Source of the DNA: Salarias fasciatus
Lineage: Eukaryota > Chordata > Actinopteri > Blenniiformes > Blenniidae
Direction: 5' to 3'
Assembly (NCBI RefSeq): GCF_902148845.1
Contig: NC_043757.1
Location: 22,043,842 to 22,107,841, forward strand
Length of the DNA stretch: 64,000 nucleotides
Below the pieces are notes generated by a model. The model did no database searches. It was not told the origin of the DNA and saw only the letters and a list, made by a program, of their open reading frames with translations. The translations under genes and the position numbers were made by a program. Shown piece after piece: positions 26,834 to 38,169 of this stretch. Position 1 is the first letter of the stretch. Each line of letters opens with the position of its first letter.

Positions 26834-27968
26834 CCTGGAGAAAGAGAAGAAAGTTTTCATCGTTTCATGTGGTATCACAGATGACAACAGTGCATCAGAT
26901 AATCCACGTACCGACACTGAATATCTTTTTGCTTGAAACACCAAGCAATATCAATATTCTTCAAAAATCGAAGTGAAAGGACGGAGTTGAAGGCTGAAAC
27001 TAAAACTGTTGTAAGAATTTCCTGAAGCCTTTTAGGCGTGCAGCCCTTCAAACACCACAAAAAGACAAAAATAAATCTGCGGCTGCTGTCACTATGTGTG
27101 GTTTAGCTTTAGAGTCGGTACAGCCGTTAATTATGAAAGGGATTGTGGCCTGAGAGGTGGAGGAACCAGCTAACAACACAACATATGTACACATATAAAA
27201 CTGGGTTCAAACATTGTTAATAAGCACAGCGACAAACGTCACAGCATCCATGTGGCAGAACGAAGTTTCTGGAAATGTCGATGTGGGACACTCTGCTAAC
27301 CAACTGACCTACAAATGAGCATGGAAATAGAACCAAGCTTGAACTTAGTCAGCTGTCTGCACAACACATTGTCATAAAAGTGCTCCGAATGGAAAGTTTA
27401 CTTGGAGAAAAGAAGCCGCTCCAGAAGAATCACGGCTCCAGTAAAACCAGTCGGCATGGCGATAAATGCTTATTTTGATTTCCTCACAGCGAGAATGTTA
27501 ATGATTAGGACCTGATGGTCATTTGGGAGTTTCTCTGTGTATTCAATTCAATTCAATTCAGTTCACTTCAATTCAAATGAATGTGTTTATTGCATTAATT
27601 CCTGATAACTCATCCATCTGAACCAGGTGACAGAGGAGGGTAAATGTAAATATGACGGGTTTGGACCCTTCAGCAGCAGGTTTGTAAATCACTGACCATG
27701 TGAATCAAGTCGATTCTGGTCGGTCATGGACACGTTGTACACGTGGCTACCATTGTCGTTCGACAAAATACTTTCTGCAGCTCGCATGATCAAGTTTTCT
27801 TCTTCCTTGCACAATTGATCCCCCTGTTATTAAATGTACACAACACACACATCAGTGCTCTGAAGAGCTGTAGGTAGCAGCACGTTTTACGACGTTAAAA
27901 AGGAATCAATGAGGCATTGAATCTTGGAGTGGTTCAGTGTTTGGCCAGGGTTCTTGGCATGTGCCTTC

Positions 27969-27970
<2 letters not shown>

Positions 27971-28028
<58 letters not shown>
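27971..28028 (+). repeat. (TG)n microsatellite
   Basis: About 29 uninterrupted TG units upstream of p4ha1. In a p4ha1 transcript starting further upstream it would be read as CA. Confidence 0.97.
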
Positions 28029-28030
<2 letters not shown>

Positions 28031-29929
28031 AGATGAAATCGCACAACAAGCTGCAGCACATAGCTTATGAGACAAGCAAAGCTTTTTTCGCTCAGACTTG
28101 TGAGGTACTCGCTTTTTCAATAGCAGCCTGACAGCACCGGTGTGTCCATTTGCAGCGATCGCACCTTTCCTGCTGCACCGTTCTGAAACTGGTTCAGTCC
28201 AAAAAGTGCAGCTGTGAAAGCATTCTACAGGTATAAAGTCACCTAATAAAGTTTAAAAATAAAGTATGATATGAGCTTTGATCGATGAAGAAAGAAAACT
28301 CTATATTCTTATTGTTGCTGTGAAATACTAAATCAATACTAAAAGTGCACGTTCACGTTAGCTCAGTGGTAAAGTAAAGGTCAGGCATGAAACATGCCTC
28401 GATGTAATTTTGCTAAGCCTTTCACTGGAGGCAAGACAACAAGCTTGGGCAGGTTGTGACTTTTGCAATGAGGACAAGTCTGAAAATATGACTTTTTTCA
28501 AATGAGATTGCAATTTAGCTCACCAGATGCCAGAGGAGGAGGTGAAGTAAATAAAAAAAGATAGTAAAACACACAAACACACAGGGAAGTACAAAGCTGC
28601 TATGAACCCAAACTGCAAGCACTGTACTTCCAGGATCTGTGGAGCCATTTACAGCAAAAACACCTTAAATATGCCTTTCCCACATTTTGATTTCCAGGAT
28701 AAAACCCAGAAGTGTGTAATTACTGTTACCGCTTTAATGACTGTGTCTGTCTTCTATAATAATTTTGCAGAGGTATAATGTCACATAAAAGCTATACATG
28801 AGATAATTTCACTCCCTGTGTCAAGCAAACATGAAAGTGAGTGGCAGCAAAAGTGCTAAATAATGCACAATAATGCATTAACAACCTCATCTTTCACATG
28901 CCAGACACACCTGTGGGCATTATGTGTTCAAACTACTTCAAAAAAGGCCTGAAAGTGCTTTTGTTGACCTCTTAAACTGTGCCGGGTGCAAGTCTGTTAA
29001 GACACGTTTATAAGATTAACCCACAGAACCGCATAATTATAATTGCAGTGAAAAGTAGCATTAATTTCTAGCCTGCCAGATCATCATAGTTTTTCCTCCA
29101 AAGATGTTCAGCTTTAATAGAACTTAAGTAAATGAAATTAAAGACAGTTTTCGGCGAAGCTCCAAAACACATGCATATCAATCACCAAGTGAAAGATGTG
29201 ATAGCTGTTGCTTCTCACTGATTTTTAAAGAATGGATCAAAGGGTTTATGTATCATTTGAGACCACAGGAAAATGAATTTTTATGTTACATGGCAACTTT
29301 TTTAAGCTGTATAGAAAAAATAGATGCAAAAGATATTTTAGTTCTGTGATAATGACCCCTTAGTATTGCTTGCATATTTAGTTTTTGCAATTGCATTGCT
29401 TTTTCTTACCTGATGTCACTTCTTTTCTCTTTCCAGCAAATATTCCAAAAGTTTTCTTGTTTTGCTTAGTTTTGTTTTTTGGCCAAATCGAGTTAATTTG
29501 TATGTGTATGTGATTATTTACAGACTGTTCAGTGCATGGTACAGAAATACTGTTGCAAGGATGATCTGTTGGAGAAAAAGATGGAGGGCTTGGATTGTAT
29601 TTATCCAATATATTTGTAAGCATTGTATTTTGTATGTTTAAAAAAAAAAAATACTAAAAAGTACAATGTTCCCCACAATCTTGAACTGGATAAAGCAGCT
29701 ACAGTGCATAAATGGCAATAATCTGAAAACCAAGTCCGGGTCTTACTAGGTATTTTAAATGAAATCATAAAGTTTTGCAAATTCTGATTGTTAAAAGTTT
29801 TGTTCAAGGACTCTGTTCAAAACTTTATGTAGTTTTGAACATGTGTGACTTTACACTGCTACACTGATAGGACTGTATGATAAGATTTCATTGCTAAAAT
29901 CCCGCGTGTCCATTTCTCTGGGAGTGAAT

Positions 29930-30070
29930 CTGTGGAGAGTTCTGGATGGAAGAGGACTGACTGCCACGTCTTCGCCCCTCCCCGCCGGGGGGAGACTCCT
30001 ACACGGATTGCATGCTACCCAATGGAGGCTACTTTTGCCTGCAGTAACCCGTCCATGAACCCAGAAACCT
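29930..30070 (-). promoter_or_regulatory. GC-rich island, candidate p4ha1 promoter
   Basis: This is a locally GC-rich patch with a GC-box-like run (CCCCTCCCCGCC) next to CCACGTC, which is ACGTG on the minus strand, the core of a hypoxia response element. P4HA1 is an established HIF-1 target. The island lies about 3.1 kb upstream of the p4ha1 start. I see no clear first-exon donor beside it, so the link to p4ha1 is inference. Confidence 0.25.
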
Positions 30071-30894
30071 GTCGATCAGCAGGGGGTTTTTACTCTCCAA
30101 GAGGAAGATAAAGTGCTGTGTTTACCCCCAAACTCATTCAGGTTAAATTAATTAGCCCGCAAAGAGATTTAAAGGATGTGCAGCGAAGTTTTAGGACAAT
30201 GTGACTCTTTTTCCGCATACAGTGCTTTTTTCCTGGTATTTAACATGACAAAGAATATTGATTTTTATCCAGAATGTAGACAAAACATGAAGTAAGCAGA
30301 TTAGACGGCAGCATCCCACGCAGCATTCCATAACACTGAAGCGGCTTCACAATGTCCACATTTCTGATTGTTTCGACTCCTCGTTTCCGCATTTAGGCTG
30401 ACAAAACAGCGTTAAATTTACTTACTTTGACAAGACACTGCAACCGTGAACCTACACAGAGCTTTAAAATGTGCTTTCTATTTTATAGCTAACGCTATGG
30501 AAGTAAAGTTTTTGCCAGTGTAACGGATGAACTGGTCTCCTTGTGAACTGGTGACAAATTTCCTTTAGTGTTCGTTTGTTGCAGCTAATAACAACAGATT
30601 TTAAAAAAACAAGATTCTCAAAAGTCATAAAACTTCGTTACTTTATTGTAAATGCGGCTGCGGGAAAGCCTCAGATTTCTGAAGTGTTTTTAATATATGT
30701 TGTAACGACGGACGCTAGAGGAAGTATATCACCGGTTAGCAGGGAAACCAGTTGATCCGAAACACCGGTCAAACAGCATGGAATTAACGGAGTTCCACGA
30801 TAAACGAGCTGGATAGTTTTACACCAAATATGCACACGGTGCACAGACATGCTATGTTTTGGAATCCAGTGTGGTTTCGGGGGCGAGCATTTAC

Positions 30895-31190
30895 CTTGTC
30901 CCAAGCATCCTGTCCTGGTAGGAAAGCCTCCGCTCCTGTGTCAGAGTCTCTTCTGGAAAGAGGAAGGTGCTTCGTCCTATCGGCGCTGTTTCGGAGCTCT
31001 GTTGGCCATCTGCTGGTTAAACACTGGTTCCCTCCGTCTGGGTCTGAATGCTACGTGCAGACTCACATGCACCCAGTCTCCCTCTGCTAAAAACTTCAGG
31101 GGCTGTCGTCAAAAAAAAAGAAAAAGCAGCCAGGGGAGGTGTCTGTGTCTGCAGCTCCTGTGACTCGACTGGATGGGAGCTTTAGTCGAA
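30895..31190 (-). promoter_or_regulatory. Candidate non-coding first exon of p4ha1
   Basis: A moderately GC-rich block, read on the minus strand, ends at a good donor, GACAAG followed by GTAAAT, at 30895. The coding part of p4ha1 begins one base after an acceptor, so a non-coding upstream exon must exist, and this is one candidate. No transcript evidence is available from sequence alone. Confidence 0.3.
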
Positions 31191-31589
31191 AGGGGAATTT
31201 ATGATCCAAAGAGGTAGCCCTCCTGCCACGTCTTTAAAATCATCTGCACGTGTTTACTACATTATTACTACACATTAAAAATATTTAACATAACACCTAC
31301 ATCATTTCCAACACAAAAACTCCATTCATACAGATGCACTGATGAACAAAGTTAAGTCAAAAGAATATTTTCCACCTGTAGTTTTCCTCCTCTACCTGGC
31401 ACATTCCAGAAAATTCCTTTATTCCCAGTTGAAAAATGTGACAGAAGGAGGGAGAATCCTGCTAGAGAGTTCAACAGGGTGGAGCTGGAGTCCACAGTCG
31501 AATTAACCATAAAGTAGAAGTGGGCTGCAGCCATTTGTACCTGACTGAGTGGAGATTGGGAAGCTCCCCTCCCAAAATCTCTCTGTCCT

Positions 31590-31805
31590 GTATCCTTTTC
31601 TCTCTTGTTATTCCATTACACCAACCAGAACAACAGAAAGTCTCCACTTCTGTGTGGTTTTAAAGGTTTTCTCCTGCTAATAAGGAGTTTCCCTCCCTGG
31701 CATCTCCTCTTCTGGCTCATGCGAAAATGTTTGGTTAATTTCCTCTGTAAAAGAGCCTTGAGTATTTGGCCATGCATAAATGAAATTGAACTGAACGACG
31801 TACTC
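31590..31805 (+). repeat. Teleost interspersed repeat copy
   Basis: Landmarks in order: GGTTTTCTCCTGCTAATAAG, GAGTTTCCCTCCCTGGC, CTCTGTAAAAGAGCCTTGAG, ATAAATGAAATTGAACTGAA. This order matches an abundant fish repeat that ends with an 'AAATTGAATTGAATTG' tail. Confidence 0.5.
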
Positions 31806-32751
31806 CCCCATGCATCCATGTTTTTGTGATTGGATTACACTTTCCCTCAACACGCACTTATATTTAAATGGTGATCCTTAAACGTGTGAGTGTGTGTCTG
31901 TGTTCACCCTTCTGCCAGTACTTTTCCTTCACCTACTGTGAGCTGTGATTTATTCTGAATTTGAAGAATGGATACTAAAAATCAAACCAAATATTTTTCC
32001 AACATTTTAAGAAAGAATGTACTCTTCAATCTGTTCTTGGCATTTCTCACTAACGTTTGGTTGCACAATATTTGGAGCTTCAGTTTTTGGTTTTTTTGCT
32101 TTTTTTTGACACATGATTAAAAATTCTCTCTCTTGAAATGATTAAGTGATCTTCAAATTCCACAGTTCGTTTGGTGAATTGAGTTCCTCCTGGAGGAAAG
32201 AGTGTAAATCTACTCCACGGCTGGATAAAACCTCCACTGTGTTTACCAGTAGAGTCTCTGGCCAGCTGTCGCTTATCTGTGAGAAGGCTTTGCAAACATT
32301 AGTTCTTGCTTCTGTTTTTTTTTCTCTCTCTCTTTAGAACAGATGTTCTAAGTAGTCTTCACCCAGGAAGCACTATTTGGGTGTATTTCCATTGTTCGGT
32401 CTAAAAGCACCTCTGCAGATTTTTCCTGGTTTGTGAATCTCAGTGCATTTCAATGATCCACACTGAAATCTCCAATCTTTTCTTTGAGTTCCACTTTCTG
32501 GAATTATCTAAATAGTTGCATGACAGTAAAACTTTTTGAGAGATTGCAGCTGTATACAGAGGAAATGCAACAAACTATTAAATGCAATAATTCATTGTTG
32601 GTATGTCCTGTGTAAACACCAGACACTTCATATGTGTTGGATAAACACATGATTTTTGAAAGCCTTCCAACTGCTTTCCACTTGAATACATCTAAAAAGA
32701 CTACAAAATTTCAAGAAATAACTTTCCTATAGTAAAATGAAATAATTACAC

Positions 32752-32757
32752 TTTATT
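32752..32757 (-). terminator. Candidate poly(A) signal of the styxl1-like gene
   Basis: AATAAA on the minus strand about 350 bases past the stop codon. Confidence 0.35.
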
Positions 32758-33103
32758 ACTGTACATGTTCTATTGTACTGCACTATCACAAAGCAAAATG
32801 TCATCACAGGATTTAAGTTATTCTGAGTCGTGCAGAGGTCACAAAATTAAACATTTCTGTGGTTACCATTGGTACAACTCAAAAAACAGTTTTTTGTTAA
32901 GCAAGAATATTATCAAACTCAGAGAAATGCTCCTATCCAGTGTTTGAGAGTCTTACTTGCGGTAAAAACATCCACTTCTTTTGTTTCAGTCTCAGCTTGT
33001 GGTACACGTTTACTCAACTGTGGAAAAAAATAAGATACATTTCTCAGTGTAGATGAAGGAATCTCAAACTCGTCCTCCTTTCCGCCTCCTTTTCTTCCTC
33101 CGG

Positions 33104-34441
33104 TCATCGGCGAATGTCTTCCAGGCAGGTGAGTCTGCTCCCAAACAGCAGCTCCTCGTAGGTCATCAGCTGGCTCAGGAAGTTCAAGTTGGGCGCCGAG
33201 CACGCCCTCCTCTCCTTCAGCCAGCGCAGGGCGTGAAGCAGCGACCAGCGCCGGTGCTCCATGAGGAAGGCCAGCGTCAGCGCGGAGCTGCGGCTTCGCC
33301 CCATGCTGCAGTGGACCAGGACGCGGCCGGCGGGGTCGGCCTTCAGCGCCGCGTCGATGAACCTGGACGCCAGCGGCAGGGCCTCCACCAGGTCCTGCTG
33401 GGCGTCGTCGGTGAGACGCAGGCTCAGGTAGCTCAGCGTGTTGGGGAACGCGTCGGGGCAGTTGGCGGTGGCGTTGACCACGTGCGTGATGTGGAGGTTC
33501 TTGATGATGCGGTAGTCGGAGGCCTGGGTGGCGGAGCCCTGATAGAGGGCTCCTTCCAGGATCTCTGAGGGGTAGATGGTGAGGGTGTGCCGCTCAGGTT
33601 CGATCAGGACCATTCGTTGCGTGCAGAGGAAAGGGTAAAGGGCATAGAAGGCTGAAAATCCACCCAGCAGGATGACAGGGTCCATTCCCAAACCGCTGAG
33701 CTGGAAAAAACAGCGCTGGAGATCTGGAGAGTCGGCTCTGGCCTTTACACTGCCGACTGAAGAGACATAGAGGCGCATTAAAACAAGCAGTGCAGACCAA
33801 ACACGCTGCAAAGTTTATTTTAACAAGAATCTAGGCAATGCTCCACATTTGTATTTTGTTGGGAAATCTCTGGCTACACCATGCTGATGCTCGGCAGATA
33901 AGATGGTGACCTGATTCGCATTTTTAGTTTTTAGAAAGGTACCTTTAGAAAGGTATTTTCACAGACTTTTAGGTGGTTGGGAAATTATATAAATCAAGTT
34001 CCAAGATTTTGAACTACAAAGTAATGATCTACATTTTGAAAATCTGTGTAGTTTTTAGGAGCAACAATCAAGCTTTGAAAATTGCCACATACAGGTTTGT
34101 CTTGATGTTCATTTACAACCACAGACATTCTGTCCAGCCTGCCCTGCAACTGCTTTTATCAAGATATTTTCAAGTTTAAAAATACAGATTATCATCACAA
34201 AATACAACTTAGCCTGTCATAACCACAAATATTAAATAAAGAAATCTTACTGTGTGTGCTCGTGTGTGTATGCTTAAGTCCTACTATGGTTATCTGACCT
34301 GGACTGCATCCTTCTTCTGCGTACAGCAGAATAATGGAGTACTTCTGCAGCTCTATGCAGCTGATCAGACAGCCCAGCTCAGGATGCATCACGGTCACAG
34401 CAGCCCGCGCTGTCACCACATGGCTGCCCTTGTACCTAGTG

Positions 34442-34494
<53 letters not shown>

Positions 34495-35409
34495 TCATAT
34501 TATACACATGATTCTGAATAATGACAGCAGAAACAGCTACAGCCACTTTGCACAAGTCTGTGATGTAATATGTTAAAAGGGCTGAATTTCATAAACTTTA
34601 CTCTCTCCAAATCCCAATTGGCAAAAAAAAAGTCTTCACACAAATGTACGTATAAGCACTGGGTGATTTAAATTTTGGATAACATGTTAAGAAGTAGATT
34701 AAAACAGTAAATATCCAGATGTGTTCAGAGGGAATAATAAAAAAACAAACAGTCAGTCAGAATAATCATCTAGGACAACAGTGCAGCCCTGTGACTCAAA
34801 ATAATGGACTTATTCAAATCAAGGTTTTGTCCTCCTTGCACATATTCCGTAGTTTTCATCTTTTTAAAATACAGTTTGAATGGAGGATGATCTTGCACTC
34901 CTGCAATAAAGTCTGACTTTGTGACAGGATAGATATATTGAGAAAGTTTAAACTCAGATTCAGGACTGTGGTATATCATCAAATCATTTAAATCAACTGA
35001 TTCAATATTCTAAATTTAAAATTAATACTGTGTCATATCAATACTGGTTTCTTAAAGAGTTTTTAAGCTGCCCCTGCATTGACTACATTGACTGCATTGA
35101 ACTGAGTGCATGTTAGTTTTCTTGGCTGTACTGAAGCGCAGAGCGGCAGTGCCGTGTGAGGCCCACCTGTCTGCATTGCGACAGTCCAGGATGAGAATGT
35201 AGTACGGATCGTACAGCGCCGGCTGGCCTTCCTCGGCGTTCAGCAGGTTGTACACTTGTTGTGGGGTGATGTAGCCCCGCTCCACACGAGCTTTTTCTGG
35301 CAGAGCAGGGACCAGCAGTTCCTCTGGCTCGCACACTGTTTGCAGGCAGGATAAACACAAACATCACAACAGGTGTGAGGTTAACCGCATGTGCTTTTGA
35401 TTAGAAAGA

Positions 35410-35440
<31 letters not shown>

Positions 35441-35783
35441 TGGTAATAATACACCTCTCACCTTTGTTCTGGACAGGTATGATGGAGGAATGATCGCTGC
35501 CTATGCTATTGACCTCTCTGTCGGAGATGCTGCTCACTGTCTGGAATGTGTTGACAGGCTCTTTTGGGGCCCTTTTGCAGCTGTTATTCACTCTGACGCG
35601 CAGAGAGAGGCACACACAAGAAGACAGGAGCAATTTCAAGACCAAAGCATTATATAGGTGGCAAAACAACACAACTCTCCGTGTAACAGAAATAAAATCA
35701 GCACAGCTCTTTACCTGGACAATACTACGCCCATCTCGTTTGTCATTTGGCAGATGCATCAGCTGTCCCCACCAGCCCTTCAT
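33104..35783 (-). CDS. styxl1: styxl1-like: rhodanese domain plus dual-specificity phosphatase
   Basis: Family of MK-STYX (STYXL1), a MAP-kinase-phosphatase-like protein; the mammalian member is a catalytically dead phosphatase. Supported exons: 33104-33756, 34299-34435 and 35167-35335, which join in frame. Upstream, a segment ending at 35462 (donor GTGAGA) is in phase. One reading starts it at 35540 and joins a first exon at 35715-35783 (ATG at 35783), but that first exon also has an acceptor just upstream, so the N-terminus is uncertain. The rhodanese-like part includes ILILDCRNADRYKGSHVVTA and GGFSAFYALYPFL. The phosphatase part carries VHCSMGRSRSS, a complete HCxxGxxR loop (Cys codon 33308-33310), and an upstream Asp (LRLTDD). 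Human STYXL1 has FSTQGISRS there. The last exon is notably GC-rich compared with its flanks. A different rhodanese/DSP paralogue is possible. Confidence 0.82.
34445..34493 (+). repeat. (AC)n microsatellite at a styxl1 splice acceptor
   Basis: About 24 AC units. In the styxl1-like pre-mRNA (minus strand) it is a UG repeat ending 9 bases before the exon that starts at 34435. Confidence 0.97.
35414..35441 (+). repeat. (GT)n microsatellite in a short styxl1 intron
   Basis: About 14 GT units. In the styxl1-like pre-mRNA it is a CA repeat lying about 20 bases past the donor at 35462, inside a 126-base intron. Confidence 0.95.
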
Positions 35784-38169
35784 TAGAAGAACATGCTACA
35801 GAAGAGAAACCAGAGCCATAGCGTTGATGAAAATGTTGAAAATTATTCTCCCAACAAGCTGTCTCCTCAAAGATCTTGGGGGAAAAAAAAAAATTCTTGG
35901 CTACGCACTATTTCTTGTGACTGTGGTTCTTACTCAGCCCCGCTCCAGCTTTGTCCTTAATTTAGCTGGTGGTCTTGGAAACACAGTAACTCTTAAGTGC
36001 TCTGGAGGGCCGCACAGTAGCTGGCTGTGACAGGTGACTGAGAAATGACCTGCACAGGACTCCCACTTCAGCTGGAGCAACTGTCAATGCTCACACTCTA
36101 AAATATATTCAATTCAATCAGGACATTGTTTGAAATTGCTAAAAAAAAAAAAAAAAAAAAAAAACAAGTTAAAAAGCATTGCATTCTTTAAAGCCATGGG
36201 CATCTATTAAAGAGAATGCTTCTCTTTTACAATTCTCTGTTGTCAGATTATAATAAACATATATATTTTCTTGTCATTATTGATTACAGAATGTAATATT
36301 TGTTTGCCTGCTTGCCTTTTCTGAGTCATTGCTGTTTGTTTTACAGCCAAACGTGAAAAATGAAAAATGTCCTGGAATCATTATTTTGGGGCCTCAGAAG
36401 TTTGTAAAAACACTATAAATCTGAGAAAGATTATGACAAAGTCACTGCAGTCTTTAACTATGGTCTTAGGCGAAAGACTGATCGCTTCTCTATTGAAAGA
36501 TTGACATTTTGACACTATGGATTTATGTGCCTCTCGGGCGTGTCGTCACCTTTCCTCCACCTTCATGTCACTCTATTCTGCAGGCCTGGCCTCTCAACCC
36601 CCTTCACTTCCTGTCCTCTTTAACCGCTGCCACCTCCCCCATCACAGTTTACAGCCCTAACCCTCTGCTGGGTCACCTCTCTCTTTGTATACCTGGTTTT
36701 CCTTTTTTCACTCCAGCCAGTGTGCCTTTAGAGGTTTTATGGTCATTTGACAGCTAAACAAACATTATTGCACTCACTGCAGCTGTCGCGGTGCATTTTA
36801 CAGGCCTTTCCTCCCATGGTGGCTTTTAATTCGTGCATAACTTATAATAAATATATAAAAACACATAATTGAAAAAGAAAAATCTACACAAAGAAGATTT
36901 ACGAAATAAAGCATGACTTTCTGCAAAGCTGAAAGTAGTCAGTCTGTTTAACTTTATGATTTACCATCTTATTAATAAAAATGCTTTTTTTATGGATGTT
37001 TTCATGTACTTCTCTGCAAAAAAAAATCTACACAGCTGGAGTCAGATGAGTCTCTTTACAACAAAGTGATATACAGTGATAAACTAAGAATTTGGTTGCA
37101 TGTACAGATTAAAAAATAAAGTAACAAGATGGTAAGGAGAGGAGCAAATGTCAGCAAGCAAGAAAAACTTGTGAAAAAGATCATTTTTGCAAAGTACTGA
37201 AGCTGTGAAAAACAAGTTCTGTTCACATGTAAAAGGATTCAGTTAGTTTATTTTTAATCTGGCTGCTCGGCTGTATAGTGCCGGCACGGTGGCCTCGCAG
37301 TGAGAACACCCCTGGTTTACTCAATAATCCTCCATAAGTCTAAAATTATGCATTTCTGGTTAATTAGTGACTAGAAAATGGCTTTGTGAGTGTGTGTGTG
37401 TGTGTGCGAGCGTGTGTGTTCAAGATGGAACCTGCCTCTGCTCACAGTGAGCTGGGTTTGACTCCTGCGTTGGATAAAGTGAAAATGAATGGGTGAATTT
37501 AGACATTTTGTCTCCTCTCATTGTAACACACTGCACCCAAGAGAGAGCTGAAAACAGCAAGAGCGCCCCCTTGCTAGGCGTCACTGTAATTTCTCCTGCC
37601 TCCAACTGTTAGAGAAAGTCAATAAAGTTATGTGCATACTGTACATATAGTCACGTGTGCACAGGCCTTCACTCCTGCGGTCACATGCATGTGTGCACGG
37701 AGTGCACGCAGATACTGGACTCACTGTGGGAATGGAGGGTGTTAGATATGTCACACACAGGTGTGAAGGTAGAGAATACAGGCAGGATTTTATGTGCTGT
37801 CAGCAACAGTATATCCAAGCCTCAAGGACTATTTTAACCATTAACTTAATTTAGAAAGAAATCAGAATTGGTCAGATGTCAAAATCCACATTAGGTGATA
37901 TAAAAATGAATGTTTTATTTATTTTTTCTATTCCTGATGCTGCTTCACATAGTTAATGACTGACCACCTTGATTGGGTTTTCAATTACAGAGCACAAACA
38001 GAGGGAGGCCAAAGTCCACGTGGCTGGAAAACAAATGAGGTGAATGTCCTCTGCCGGTCAGGCGCGTAATGGAGCAGGACACGAGCGCGTGCACTGGAGC
38101 ATTACTGACCTCCTGGCTGCAGTAGGAATGAGCGAGAAACGACAAAATCCAAAGGCGGACTGACCGACG
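35784..38169. other. Spacer between styxl1-like and transporter genes
   Basis: About 2.4 kb between two divergently read genes, so it should hold both promoters. A poly-A run lies at 36140-36164. A short repeat-like piece (GTGCCGGCACGGTGGCCTCGC) lies at about 37278-37298, resembling the head of a common fish repeat, and a GTGTGT run lies near 37390. Nothing else could be assigned. Confidence 0.5.

Larger units (their letters stand above)
26834..33100. other. Spacer between p4ha1 and the styxl1-like gene
   Basis: About 6.2 kb without an open coding region. It should hold the p4ha1 5' UTR exon and promoter. Two candidate places are 30895-31190 (a minus-strand donor GACAAG|GTAAAT) and about 29.93-30.07 kb (GC-rich, with ACGTG). 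Also present are a TTCAA-type simple repeat at 27540-27575, a long TG microsatellite and a fish repeat near 31.6 kb. The rest is A/T-rich sequence that I cannot assign. Confidence 0.6.

Noticed and set aside
28347-28420. tRNA-like sequence containing TTAGCTCAGTGGTAAAGT
   Set aside because: It matches a tRNA box A, but there is no box B (GGTTCGAATC-like) and no cloverleaf pairing at the expected spacing. Chance or a fragment of a tRNA-derived SINE is more likely.
33053-33568. 171-codon open frame on the plus strand
   Set aside because: It is antisense to the GC-rich last exon of the styxl1-like gene, where the real protein has clear domains; the plus frame has none.
34445-34493. CRISPR-like tandem array
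   Set aside because: It is a simple dinucleotide repeat without spacers, in an animal genome.
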